Source: Marinospirillum alkalitolerans (GTDB lineage: Bacteria; Pseudomonadota; Gammaproteobacteria; Pseudomonadales; Halomonadaceae). Taken from it: a stretch of DNA of 64,000 bases. The number at the start of each line of letters is the position of its first letter. Within the stretch, counting starts at the first letter, position 1. Location: positions 1 through 64,000 of the forward strand of contig NZ_JBANFI010000003.1 in the NCBI RefSeq assembly GCF_045055655.1. Reading direction: 5' to 3'. Made by a program: the position numbers and the translations under genes. Below the pieces are notes generated by a model. It did not search any database, was not told the origin of the DNA, and was given only the letters and a program-made list of their open reading frames with translations. Shown here one piece after another: positions 1 through 8,490 of this stretch.

Positions 1-103
1 TAGAAGAAGTTAAAAGCTTTTTCTCGCCAACTGACTGTGTCTCAGCGAGGAAGCGAATAATAGCAGCTTATTTGATCTGTGCAAGCTTTTTTTATCATCT
101 CAG

Positions 104-568
104 TCATTCTTCTTCCGAGGCTTCCATTTCATCCTTCTCCCAGCGTGGCCAGTCGGCTTGATAAAAGGCCGCTCTCTCCCTGAGTGCTTGGATAATCTGC
201 TCGGCTGAATTCTGGCCTTCTACTCTCATTTTCTTCTGCGCGAGAATACGCAACTCTTCGGCCAGTGCACTCATGAGTTCGATTCGTCCCTCAAGCCGCT
301 CAAGATGCAAGTTAGCCAATTGACCAGGCAGGTAAGGATCTTTGTCTGGCTGATCAGCAAGCAGGAGAAGCTCTTTTAGGGCAGTTAAATCAAAACCCAT
401 GAAACGCGCCTGGCGAATCAGGCAGACACGATCGAGGTCTTTTACTGAGTAGAGAGGGCGTTCAAACAACCTGCTTTTAGGTCGATCAAGCAAGGACAGC
501 TTTTCATAGTGTCTAATGAGTTCTGGCGAGCAGCCTACCTGCTGCGCAAACTCTTCTAGCTCCATCAT
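104..568 (-). CDS. MerR-family transcriptional regulator
   Basis: A 154-residue DNA-binding regulator. The first 70 residues form a MerR winged helix (VGCSPELIRHYEK, then a wing with Y-S-V-x-D-L and a helix reading RQARFMGFDLTALKELL). The rest is a coiled-coil dimerisation helix rich in Leu and Glu, ending in an acidic tail. There is no cysteine cluster at the C-terminus, so a metal sensor of the MerR/CueR kind is not evident and the inducer is unknown. I prefer the ATG at 568 over an upstream GTG at 574 because a GGGGAGAG ribosome site precedes the ATG by about five bases. It is a single gene. A strong inverted repeat lies about 45 bases upstream. Confidence 0.85.
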   Translation of the reverse strand: MMELEEFAQQVGCSPELIRHYEKLSLLDRPKSRLFERPLYSVKDLDRVCLIRQARFMGFDLTALKELLLLADQPDKDPYLPGQLANLHLERLEGRIELMSALAEELRILAQKKMRVEGQNSAEQIIQALRERAAFYQADWPRWEKDEMEASEEE

Positions 569-612
569 TTCCACTCTCCCCTTGAATCGTCCATTTTGAT
601 TCAGCTTGCATC

Positions 613-651
613 AGCCTTCATTGGCGTTGCCTTAGCGCGCCAACGAAGGCT
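613..651. promoter_or_regulatory. 14-bp inverted repeat upstream of the MerR gene
   Basis: The arms AGCCTTCATTGGCG (613-626) and CGCCAACGAAGGCT (638-651) pair with one A-C mismatch around an 11-base loop. It lies between the merR start and the doxX terminator and has no T-run on either side, so it is not a typical terminator. It could be an operator or an RNA hairpin in the merR leader. Only the sequence symmetry is seen; the function is inferred. Confidence 0.4.
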
Positions 652-723
652 GCTATGTTTCCTTTCTGTTACAAATGATAACTCAGCTCATCCCATACGT
701 CAGCATCTGCATTAAGCGGGCAT

Positions 724-751
724 AAAAAAGCCCCCTCAAAACGAGGAGGCT
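724..751 (-). terminator. Rho-independent terminator of the doxX gene
   Basis: Read on the minus strand, AGCCTCCTC pairs with GAGGGGGCT over nine pairs (one G-T wobble) around GTTTT and is followed by six T. It lies 18 bases past the doxX stop codon. Confidence 0.85.
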
Positions 752-769
752 CAGGACTCAACCATCCAT

Positions 770-1210
770 TTAACGTCGACTTAATACAGCATCGACAGAC
801 CAGCGACCACCGCCGATCATCACCAGTGCGGCGGACATAGAGAGTAGTGCCAGGCCAAACTCATAGCCGCCAGCACTGAGAAACAAACCATGCTCAAAAT
901 GCACTGCAAAAATAGCGACCAGCATGGTCACTGCCAATACCGCTGCTGCTGGGCGCGTTAACAGGCCGATCAGCAATGCAAGGCCACCAAAAAACTCAGC
1001 GCTGCCTGCGGCAAGAGCCATCAAGTAGCCTGGCTCTAAACCAATAGAGGCCATCCACTGTCCTGTTCCTTCTAAGCCATAGCCCCCAAAAGCACCGAAA
1101 AGCTTCTGCGCTCCGTGTGCCATAAAAATAACACCCGCTGGCACACGCAGCATCAGGCTGCCCCATTGAGCTGGTGTACTGAGTAAGGTCTTGATCCAGT
1201 TGCTACGCAT
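770..1210 (-). CDS. DoxX family membrane protein (YqjF-like)
   Basis: A 146-residue inner-membrane protein with four predicted hydrophobic segments and the DoxX N-terminal pattern (MLRVPAGVIFMAHGAQKLFG). DoxX proteins are small quinone-binding or redox-associated membrane proteins whose reaction is mostly undefined. A GGGAG site sits seven bases before the ATG. The gene is divergent from a LysR regulator that resembles E. coli YhaJ, which activates the DoxX gene yqjF; the same regulator-target link is a reasonable inference here. A terminator follows directly, so it is monocistronic. Confidence 0.85.
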   Translation of the reverse strand: MRSNWIKTLLSTPAQWGSLMLRVPAGVIFMAHGAQKLFGAFGGYGLEGTGQWMASIGLEPGYLMALAAGSAEFFGGLALLIGLLTRPAAAVLAVTMLVAIFAVHFEHGLFLSAGGYEFGLALLSMSAALVMIGGGRWSVDAVLSRR

Positions 1211-1282
1211 TTTATGCTCCCGTCAGTTAATATGATCTATAGATGCACTATAAATCTTTCACTTAAAGAAAAATAACGGAGC

Positions 1283-1305
1283 TTTTTGATCATTATGATC
1301 AAAAA
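1283..1305. promoter_or_regulatory. 23-bp perfect palindrome in the doxX/lysR divergent region
   Basis: The arms TTTTTGATCAT (1283-1293) and ATGATCAAAAA (1295-1305) flank a single T. It ends nine bases before the lysR ATG, occupying the place of a ribosome site. It is a candidate LysR autoregulatory site or operator; binding is inferred only. Confidence 0.5.
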
Positions 1306-1314
1306 AACTGAGCA

Positions 1315-2241
1315 ATGAATTCACCGCTGACACTCGAAGCCCTGCGCACCCTGGATGCCATTGTTCGTCGTGGTAGCTTTGCAGCCGCAGCGCAAGAGCT
1401 GCATCGCGTCCCTTCGGCCGTGTCTTATACGATTCAAAAACTGGAGCAGGATTTGGATGTCCAGATTTTTGATCGCAGCCGTCGCCAGGCACAGCTCACC
1501 AATGTAGGACAACTACTGCTTGATCAGGGACGGCATATTATTCGAGCGGCAGATGAGCTGACACTTCTAGCACGCGAGGCAGCAACAGGCTGGGAGGCTG
1601 AATTACGCATCTGTATTGATACCCTGCTCGATCCGCACAGCCTCTACCCATTGATTGGCAAGCTGCAACAAAGACAGCCCCATACTGAAATACGTCTTTC
1701 TGAAGAAGTGCTTGCTGGCAGCTGGGATGCGCTCCATGCTCGGCGCTGCGATCTGGTCATTGGCGCGGATGGCCCTGCACCCCATGCCCAGATCAAAACG
1801 CATCACCTAGGTTCAGTCGAGTTTGTCTTTGCAGTGAACCCTGAGCACCCATTAACGCGCTGCGCCCATCCTATTACTCCAGCCGACCTACGTTCATTTG
1901 CGCGCATCGTGGTCGGAGATACGACCCGCCACCTGCCTGCTCGCTCTACGGGATTGCTTGATGGACAGAGCCAGATCTTGGTGCCTTCACTTGCTCACAA
2001 GATAGAGTTACAGCGACAAGGGCTGGGTGTTGGTTATTTGCCACGCCATCGTATTCGGGAAGAGCTGGCTCGTGAGGATCTCGTGATCTTACCGATTGAC
2101 GAAACAAGGCCAGTGGTGCCGATTTACCTCGCTTGGCAAGGTGAAGCACGAGGACAAGGCCTGAGATGGATGATTGAGCAAGTTAAGCAGGCCGAGTGGG
2201 ACCCTGAATACGGGTTATTGCTGATAGAAACGCCAGCTTAA
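1315..2241 (+). CDS. LysR-family transcriptional regulator (YhaJ-like)
   Basis: A 308-residue LysR regulator: winged helix at residues 1-60 (LEALRTLDAIVRRGSFAAAA, then SAVSYTIQKLEQDL and FDRSRR), linker helix, and an effector domain from about residue 90. The N-terminal half closely follows E. coli YhaJ, including the SAxSYTxQKLE recognition helix and the LAGxWExL-like block in the effector domain. YhaJ senses aromatic or quinone-like compounds and activates yqjF. The divergent DoxX neighbour fits this pairing. The inducer here is unknown. There is no clear Shine-Dalgarno, because a palindrome fills the region just before the ATG. Confidence 0.88.
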   Translation: MNSPLTLEALRTLDAIVRRGSFAAAAQELHRVPSAVSYTIQKLEQDLDVQIFDRSRRQAQLTNVGQLLLDQGRHIIRAADELTLLAREAATGWEAELRICIDTLLDPHSLYPLIGKLQQRQPHTEIRLSEEVLAGSWDALHARRCDLVIGADGPAPHAQIKTHHLGSVEFVFAVNPEHPLTRCAHPITPADLRSFARIVVGDTTRHLPARSTGLLDGQSQILVPSLAHKIELQRQGLGVGYLPRHRIREELAREDLVILPIDETRPVVPIYLAWQGEARGQGLRWMIEQVKQAEWDPEYGLLLIETPA

Positions 2242-2251
2242 AGCTGGCGTT
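2229..2251. terminator. Hairpin between convergent lysR and prpF
   Basis: The perfect 11-base arms AACGCCAGCTT and AAGCTGGCGTT surround one A and overlap the lysR stop codon. The U-tract is weak on both strands. It is a likely shared terminator for the convergent genes. Confidence 0.5.
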
Positions 2252-2285
2252 AGTTGATCTATCACTGACTTTAGGATGACTGCTG

Positions 2286-3464
2286 TTAAAAGCTATCACC
2301 AGGAATACGCACCCAGCCTTCCATCAGTACCCGCGCACTGCGGCTCATCACCGCTTTAGTAGCCGCCCATTCACCGTCGACCAATGCAGCAGCGGCACCC
2401 ACACGCAGAGTTCCGGAAGGATGACCAAAGGTCACGGCATCCCGCTCACCGCCACCGGCAGCCAGGTTCACCAGTGTGCCCGGAACGGCCGCAGCCGTGG
2501 CAATGGCCACAGAAGCCGTGCCCATCATGGCGTGATGCAGCTTACCCATGGAAAGCGCACGAACACAAAGGTCAATGTCACCGGCTTGCAGGTTTTTACC
2601 ACTGGAGGTGACATAGTCTGTGGCCGGGGCAACAAAGGCGATTTTTGGGGTGTGCTGACGGGCAGCAGCTTCGGAAATATCCTTGATCAGGCCCATCTTC
2701 ACCGCACCATAAGCGCGCATGGTTTCAAATTTTGCCAGCGCCTCGGCATCCGAGTTGATGTCCTTCTGCAGCTCGGTACCGGTGTAACCGATATCAGCGG
2801 CATTGATAAAAATGGTCGGAATACCGGAGTTGATCATGGTGGCCTTGAAGGTACCGATGCCAGGCACTTCCAGCTCATCCACCACATTACCGGTGGGGAA
2901 CATCGAGCCTTCGCCGTCAGCCGGATCCATAAACTCGATCACCACCTCGGCTGCCGGGAAGGTCACACCATCCAATTCAAAATCACCGGTTTCCTGCACC
3001 TCACCGTTAGTGACCGGCACATGGGCAATGATGGTTTTACCAATGTTCTTCTGCCAGATACGCACGGTGCAGATGCCGTTTTCCGGAATGCGTGAAGCAT
3101 CCACCAACCCCTTGCTGATGGCAAAAGCACCCACGGCACCGGTGAGGTTACCGCAGTTACCGGACCAGTCGACAAAGGCTTTATTGATGGCGACCTGACC
3201 AAACAGGTAATCCACGTCGTGATCCGGCTGTTCACTTTTCGCCAGAATCACGGTTTTGGAGGTGCTGGAGGTGGCACCACCCATGCCGTCAATCTGCTGG
3301 CCGTAAGGATCAGGACTGCCGATCACCCGCTGCAGAATCTTGTCACGTGCCTCACCCGGCACCTGCGCCACTTCGGGCAGGTCGGTCAGGCTGAAAAATA
3401 CACCCTTGGAGGTGCCGCCACGCATATAGGTGGCGGGAATTTTGATCTGGGGAACACTGGACAT
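2286..3464 (-). CDS. prpF: 2-methylaconitate cis-trans isomerase PrpF
   Basis: A 392-residue PrpF protein, last gene of the methylcitrate operon. PrpF isomerises the 2-methylaconitate made by AcnD so that aconitase can hydrate it to 2-methylisocitrate during propionyl-CoA breakdown in the cytosol. The family signatures are visible: PATYMRGGTSKGVFF at the N-terminus, DGMGGATSSTSK and the SGNCGNL block around residue 105, the diaminopimelate-epimerase-like fold pattern. Start: the ATG at 3464 has AAGGAG seven bases upstream, so an in-frame GTG three bases earlier is less likely. It is separated from acnD by about 175 bases holding a strong palindrome. Confidence 0.95.
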   Translation of the reverse strand: MSSVPQIKIPATYMRGGTSKGVFFSLTDLPEVAQVPGEARDKILQRVIGSPDPYGQQIDGMGGATSSTSKTVILAKSEQPDHDVDYLFGQVAINKAFVDWSGNCGNLTGAVGAFAISKGLVDASRIPENGICTVRIWQKNIGKTIIAHVPVTNGEVQETGDFELDGVTFPAAEVVIEFMDPADGEGSMFPTGNVVDELEVPGIGTFKATMINSGIPTIFINAADIGYTGTELQKDINSDAEALAKFETMRAYGAVKMGLIKDISEAAARQHTPKIAFVAPATDYVTSSGKNLQAGDIDLCVRALSMGKLHHAMMGTASVAIATAAAVPGTLVNLAAGGGERDAVTFGHPSGTLRVGAAAALVDGEWAATKAVMSRSARVLMEGWVRIPGDSF

Positions 3465-3540
3465 CACATGGCTCCTTAAAAAGTAACCGCGCCGGAGAAC
3501 CAGCGCGGGATGGGGGCGGGGACTTGTCTGGGCGGACCGT

Positions 3541-3562
3541 CTGTTGCCATGGATGGCAACAG
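3541..3562. repeat. 10-bp-arm palindrome in the acnD-prpF gap
   Basis: CTGTTGCCAT and ATGGCAACAG pair perfectly around GG within the gap between acnD and prpF (about 175 bases). The rest of the gap is GC-rich (GAGCCCCCAGG, GGGTTTACGGCGTG) and resembles dispersed intergenic repeats I recall from other gammaproteobacteria. It could be an mRNA-stabilising or processing hairpin within the operon. No second copy was found in this window. Confidence 0.45.
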
Positions 3563-3639
3563 CGAGCCCCCAGGGAAGGGTTTACGGCGTGTCCGCACAG
3601 ACATGCCCCGCACCCGGTTCAGAGTTCAGCGCGGGCTGA

Positions 3640-6243
3640 TCAGACGCTACCTTCCAGGAAGTCCTGGGCGAAGCGCTGCAGTACACCACCGGCCTTGTAC
3701 ACATGCACTTCCGCAGCAGTGTCCAGTCGGCTCAGCATGGGTACACGCACCTGTTCACCATTCTTGCGATTGATGACCAGGGTCATGGTGCCACGGGGTG
3801 CCAGCTCGCCTTCAACGTCGTAGGTTTCAGTACCGTCCAGCCCCAGGGTCTTGCGTGTGGTGCCAGCTTCAAACTGCAGCGGCAGCACACCCATACCGAT
3901 CAGGTTGGTGCGGTGAATGCGCTCAAAACCTTCGGCAGCAATCACTTCCACACCGGCCAGACGCACACCCTTGGCAGCCCAGTCACGGGAAGAGCCCTGA
4001 CCATAGTCGGCACCCGCCACAATGATCAGCGGCTGTTTGCGTTCCATGTAGGTTTCAATCGCTTCCCACATGCGCATGACCTTGCCTTCCGGCTCCACAC
4101 GCGCCAGTGAACCCTGTTTGACCTGACCATCCACCACGGCCATTTCGTTGATCAGTTTCGGGTTGGCAAAGGTGGCCCGCTGAGCGGTCAGGTGGTCACC
4201 ACGGTGAGTGGCGTAGGAGTTGAAGTCTTCTTCCGGCACGCCCATCTTGTGCAGGTATTCACCCGCGGCAGAGTCCATCATGATGGCGTTGGACGGTGAC
4301 AGGTGGTCGGTGGTGATGTTGTCCGGCAGGATTGCCAGCGGACGCATGCCTTTCATGGTGCGCTCACCGGCCAGAGCACCTTCCCAGTAAGGCGGACGAC
4401 GGATGTAGGTGGACATCGGGCGCCAGTCATACAGTGGGCTTTCGGCTTCCTGACCACGATCCAGATCAAACATCGGGATGTAGACCTGCTTGAACTGTTC
4501 AGGCTTCACGCTGGAAGCCACAAGGGCGTCGATTTCTTCATCAGACGGCCAGAGGTCTTTCAGGGTGATCGGGTTACCGTTCTTGTCAGTGCCCAGCACG
4601 TCTTTTTCGATGTCAAAACGCACCGTACCGGCCAGTGCATAAGCCACGACCAGTGGCGGTGACGCCAGGAAGGCCTGCTTGGCGTAGGGGTGAATGCGGC
4701 CATCGAAGTTACGGTTACCGGACAGCACCGCCGTGGCGTACAGGTCACGGTCGATGATTTCCTGCTGGATTTTCGGGTCCAGTGCACCGGACATGCCGTT
4801 ACAGGTGGTGCAGGCATAAGCCACGATACCAAAACCGAGTTTTTCCAGTTCAGGCAGCAGACCGGCTTCTTCCAGATACAGGCGGGCGACTTTGGAGCCA
4901 GGCGCAAAGGAAGATTTAACCCAGGGCTTGCGGACCAGACCCAGTTCGTTGGCTTTTTTCGCCAGCAGACCAGCCGCTACCACGTTGCGCGGGTTGGAGG
5001 TGTTGGTACAGGAGGTGATGGCCGCAATGATCACTGCGCCATCGGGCATCAGGCCCTGTTCTTCCTGCTGGCGTGCTGCGTCCAGGTTACCGGCAATGCC
5101 TTTGGCCGCCAGATCACTGGTGGAAACACGAGCATGGGGGTTGGAAGGACCAGCCATGGTGCGAACCACGCTGGACAGGTCAAACTTCAATACACGGGGG
5201 TACTGGGCTTTGACCAGACTGTCAGCCCACAGGCCTGTGGTTTTGGCGTAGTTTTCAACCAGTGCCACCTGCTCTGGCTCACGACCAGTCAGTTTCAAAT
5301 ACTCGATGGTCTGCTCGTCGATGTAGAACATCGCGGCAGTCGCACCATATTCAGGCGTCATGTTGGAGATGGTGGCACGGTCACCGATGGACAGGCTGGA
5401 AGCGCCTTCACCGAAGAACTCCAGATAAGCACCCACGACTCGCTCCTTACGCAGGAATTCGGTCAGGGCCAGGACGATATCGGTAGCAGTGATACCAGGT
5501 TGGCGTTTACCGACCAGCTCCACACCGACGATGTCCGGCAGGCGCATCATGGATGGCAGACCCAACATCACGGTTTCGGCTTCCAGACCACCGACACCAA
5601 TAGCGATGACACCCAGAGCATCTACATGAGGCGTGTGAGAGTCAGTACCGACACAGGTATCGGGGAAAGCCACGCCATCACGTGCCTGAATCACCGGAGA
5701 CATCTTCTCCAGGTTGATCTGGTGCATGATGCCGTTACCGGCAGGAATCACGTCGACGTTTTTGAATGCGGTTTTGGTCCACTCGATGAAGTGGAAACGG
5801 TCTTCGTTACGACGGTCTTCAATGGCACGGTTCTTTTCAAACGCGTCTGGATCAAAACCGGGCGCTTCCACAGCCAGCGAGTGGTCAACAATCAGCTGAG
5901 TGGGTACCACCGGGTTGACCTTGGATGGATCACCGCCTTTTTCAGCGATGGCATCACGCAGACCGGCCAGATCCACCAGAGCGGTCTGACCCAGAATGTC
6001 GTGGCACACCACACGAGCGGGATACCAGGGGAAGTCCAGCTCCTGCTTGCGCTCGATCAGCTGTTTCAGCGCATCAGTCAGGTCTTCGGGTTCACAGCGG
6101 CGCACCAGCTGTTCAGCCAGTACACGGGAGGTGTAAGGCAGGGTTTCATAAGCACCGGGCTGGATGGCTTCAACCGCCGCACGGGTGTCGAAGTAATCCA
6201 GGTTCGTGCCGGGAAGGGGTTTGCGAAATTCTGTATTCATCAT
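3640..6243 (-). CDS. acnD: Fe/S-dependent 2-methylisocitrate dehydratase AcnD
   Basis: An 867-residue aconitase-family enzyme that dehydrates 2-methylcitrate in the methylcitrate cycle. The [4Fe-4S] ligand motifs are present (ITSCTNTSNPRN near residue 410 and ACTTCNGMSG near residue 480), as is the swivel domain at the C-terminus (ADYGQGSSRDWAAKG, NLIGMGVLPLQF). AcnD rather than AcnA/AcnB is indicated by direct linkage to prpF and prpC and by the alternative-pathway layout lacking prpD. Two ATG codons (6243, 6240) lie in tandem; neither has a strong ribosome site. The gap to prpC is 120 bases. Confidence 0.95.
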   Translation of the reverse strand: MMNTEFRKPLPGTNLDYFDTRAAVEAIQPGAYETLPYTSRVLAEQLVRRCEPEDLTDALKQLIERKQELDFPWYPARVVCHDILGQTALVDLAGLRDAIAEKGGDPSKVNPVVPTQLIVDHSLAVEAPGFDPDAFEKNRAIEDRRNEDRFHFIEWTKTAFKNVDVIPAGNGIMHQINLEKMSPVIQARDGVAFPDTCVGTDSHTPHVDALGVIAIGVGGLEAETVMLGLPSMMRLPDIVGVELVGKRQPGITATDIVLALTEFLRKERVVGAYLEFFGEGASSLSIGDRATISNMTPEYGATAAMFYIDEQTIEYLKLTGREPEQVALVENYAKTTGLWADSLVKAQYPRVLKFDLSSVVRTMAGPSNPHARVSTSDLAAKGIAGNLDAARQQEEQGLMPDGAVIIAAITSCTNTSNPRNVVAAGLLAKKANELGLVRKPWVKSSFAPGSKVARLYLEEAGLLPELEKLGFGIVAYACTTCNGMSGALDPKIQQEIIDRDLYATAVLSGNRNFDGRIHPYAKQAFLASPPLVVAYALAGTVRFDIEKDVLGTDKNGNPITLKDLWPSDEEIDALVASSVKPEQFKQVYIPMFDLDRGQEAESPLYDWRPMSTYIRRPPYWEGALAGERTMKGMRPLAILPDNITTDHLSPSNAIMMDSAAGEYLHKMGVPEEDFNSYATHRGDHLTAQRATFANPKLINEMAVVDGQVKQGSLARVEPEGKVMRMWEAIETYMERKQPLIIVAGADYGQGSSRDWAAKGVRLAGVEVIAAEGFERIHRTNLIGMGVLPLQFEAGTTRKTLGLDGTETYDVEGELAPRGTMTLVINRKNGEQVRVPMLSRLDTAAEVHVYKAGGVLQRFAQDFLEGSV

Positions 6244-6363
6244 AGCGACTCATCATCAGGCAAAAGGGCAGCACAACTCAGGCTGTCACATCATTAGGCA
6301 CAAGGTGTTAAAAAAGTGGGCTGCCGATCCACCGGCAAGTGTGAGGACAGCCCACGAAACCAC

Positions 6364-7518
6364 TTAACGACGTGCCGCGATTGGAGGCACAGGGCGACAT
6401 TCCTCGCCCACATAGTTGGCACTGGGACGAATAATCTTGCCGTCGATGCGCTGCTCGATGACATGAGCGCTCCAGCCGGAGGTGCGGGAGATCACAAACA
6501 GCGGGGTGAACATGTCAGTCGGCACCCCCATCATGTGGTAGCTCACCGCAGAGAACCAATCGAGGTTGGGGAACATCTTCTTGATTTCCCACATGGTCGC
6601 TTCCAAACGCTCAGCAATATCGTACATCTTGGTGTTCTGCTGTTCTTCTGACAGTTCTTTGGCCACCTTTTTGATGACTTCATTGCGCGGATCAGAAACG
6701 GTGTAAACCGGGTGACCAAAACCGATCACCACTTCTTTACGGCCAACACGCTCACGGATATCGGCTTCAGCCTGATCTGGATTGTCGTAGCGCTTCTGGA
6801 TCTCAAAGGCCACTTCGTTGGCGCCACCATGTTTGGGGCCACGCAGGGCACCAATCGCGCCAGCAATACAGCTGTAGAAATCTGAGCCAGTACCGGCAAT
6901 CACGCGGCTGGTAAAGGTGGAGGCGTTGAACTCGTGCTCTGCATAGAGAATCAGCGAGGTGTGCATCGCACGCACCCAAGATTCACGTGGCTTTTCGCCG
7001 TGCAGTAGGTGCAGGAAATGCCCACCGATGGAGTCATCATCGGTCTCCAGATCAATGCGCTTGCCGTTGTAGGCATAGTGATACCAGTAGAGCAGCATCG
7101 AGCCCTGACAGGCCATCAGCTTGTCAGCGATATCACGGGCATCCGGGTGATTGTGATCGTCCTTCTCAGGCTTCACGCAACCCAGTACGGAGACGCCGGT
7201 ACGCATCACGTCCATTGGGTGAGCAGAAGGCGGCAGCTGTTCCAGTGCCACTTTCACCGCTGCGGGCAGGCCACGCAGGGCTTTGAGTTTGTTTTTATAC
7301 GCCGTCAATTCCGCTTGCGTTGGCAGCTTGCCATGCACCAGCAGATACGCAACTTCTTCAAATTCGCACTGTTCAGCCAGATCGAGAATATTGTAGCCAC
7401 GGTAGTGCAGCTCGTTACCATTCCGGCCAACAGTACAGAGTTCCGTATTGCCAGCAGCCGTGCCAGACAGGGCAACCGACTTCTTTGGCTTGGGCAGTTG
7501 AGTGGTGTTCTCAGACAT
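6364..7518 (-). CDS. prpC: 2-methylcitrate synthase PrpC
   Basis: A 384-residue citrate-synthase-family enzyme condensing propionyl-CoA with oxaloacetate to 2-methylcitrate. The citrate synthase core is clear: GPKHGGANE, GFGHPVYTVSDPRN with the catalytic His, and the terminal RPSANYVG block. The length and the position between prpB and acnD identify it as PrpC rather than GltA. Start chosen at 7518, where AGAGGAG precedes the ATG by about six bases; an upstream in-frame start at 7542 would include that ribosome site in the coding region. 59 bases separate it from prpB. Confidence 0.95.
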   Translation of the reverse strand: MSENTTQLPKPKKSVALSGTAAGNTELCTVGRNGNELHYRGYNILDLAEQCEFEEVAYLLVHGKLPTQAELTAYKNKLKALRGLPAAVKVALEQLPPSAHPMDVMRTGVSVLGCVKPEKDDHNHPDARDIADKLMACQGSMLLYWYHYAYNGKRIDLETDDDSIGGHFLHLLHGEKPRESWVRAMHTSLILYAEHEFNASTFTSRVIAGTGSDFYSCIAGAIGALRGPKHGGANEVAFEIQKRYDNPDQAEADIRERVGRKEVVIGFGHPVYTVSDPRNEVIKKVAKELSEEQQNTKMYDIAERLEATMWEIKKMFPNLDWFSAVSYHMMGVPTDMFTPLFVISRTSGWSAHVIEQRIDGKIIRPSANYVGEECRPVPPIAARR

Positions 7519-7577
7519 CAGCAGCTCCTCTTTATCCTTCAATAACCTTTTTTTAACAGCCTGTTCTGTCGGCCGTT

Positions 7578-8471
7578 TTACTTGTTTTTACCCTGAGCAA
7601 ACAGCTGATCCAGCTTCTGCTCAAAATCGTGGTAGTTCAGGAAATCGTAAAGTTCCATACGGGTCTGCATGGTATCGACGACGGCCTTCTGATCGCCGTC
7701 ATCTAAAAGATGCTGGAATACATTCAGGGCAGCCTTGTTGGCGGCGCGGAAGGCAGACAGGGGGTAAAGCACCATAGTGGCACCGTTTTCTGCCAGCTCT
7801 TTTTTGTTGAACAGTGGCGTGGCACCGAATTCGGTAATATTGGCCAGCAGGTGGGCACCCTTGATGCCGTCCGCAAAGGCTTTGTAGTCTTCCAGGGTGT
7901 GGACAGCTTCAGCAAAGATACCGTCAGCACCGGCTTCCAGACAGGCCTGGGCACGCTCAACAGCCGCATTCAGCCCTTCCATCTGGAAGGCATCCGTACG
8001 GGCGATAATAAAGAAGTCATCATCAGTACGCGCATCCACAGCCGCCTTCACGCGATCCACCATCTCCTGCAGGGAAACAATTTCCTTGTTCGGGCGGTGA
8101 CCACAGCGCTTTTGCTGCACCTGATCTTCCAGATGCACCGCTGCTGCACCGGCCTTGATCATTTCTTTCACGGCGCGCGCCATATTGAAGGCACCACCCC
8201 AACCGGTGTCGATATCCACCAGCAGCGGGGTTTCCACGGCGCTGGTGATGCGGCGCACGTCTTCCAGTACATCATTCATGCTGGTCATGCCCAGATCCGG
8301 CAGACCATAAGAGGCATTGGCCACACCACCACCAGACAGGTAAATGGCCTGATGACCCACGCGGGTCGCCATCATCGCGTGATAGGCATTGATGGTGCCA
8401 ACAATCTGTAGCGGGTTGTTGTCTTTCAGGGCCTGACGAAAGCGGCCACCAGCTGTCAATCTTTGTGTCAT
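7578..8471 (-). CDS. prpB: 2-methylisocitrate lyase PrpB
   Basis: A 297-residue PEP-mutase/isocitrate-lyase-family enzyme that cleaves 2-methylisocitrate to pyruvate and succinate, the last step of the methylcitrate cycle. Visible signatures: VDIDTGWGG with metal-binding Asp, the KRCGHRPNKE catalytic-loop block containing the active-site Cys, and IARTDAF. AGAGGAA lies eight bases before the ATG. It follows the GntR regulator by 19 bases and is almost certainly cotranscribed with it. Confidence 0.96.
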   Translation of the reverse strand: MTQRLTAGGRFRQALKDNNPLQIVGTINAYHAMMATRVGHQAIYLSGGGVANASYGLPDLGMTSMNDVLEDVRRITSAVETPLLVDIDTGWGGAFNMARAVKEMIKAGAAAVHLEDQVQQKRCGHRPNKEIVSLQEMVDRVKAAVDARTDDDFFIIARTDAFQMEGLNAAVERAQACLEAGADGIFAEAVHTLEDYKAFADGIKGAHLLANITEFGATPLFNKKELAENGATMVLYPLSAFRAANKAALNVFQHLLDDGDQKAVVDTMQTRMELYDFLNYHDFEQKLDQLFAQGKNK

Positions 8472-8490
8472 GGAGTATTCCTCTCTCTTT

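Noticed and set aside
1..103. Possible gene or terminator at the window start
   Set aside because: CTCGC/GCGAG can pair across a long loop, but no T-run follows and no coding frame or RNA family is recognisable.
2384..3198. Overlapping plus-strand frames opposite prpF
   Set aside because: The minus strand encodes a full PrpF; the plus-strand translations are low-complexity shadow sequence.
4690..6297. Open frame of 535 codons on the plus strand
   Set aside because: It lies entirely opposite acnD, a clear aconitase-family gene, and its translation has no recognisable domain; it is a shadow frame.
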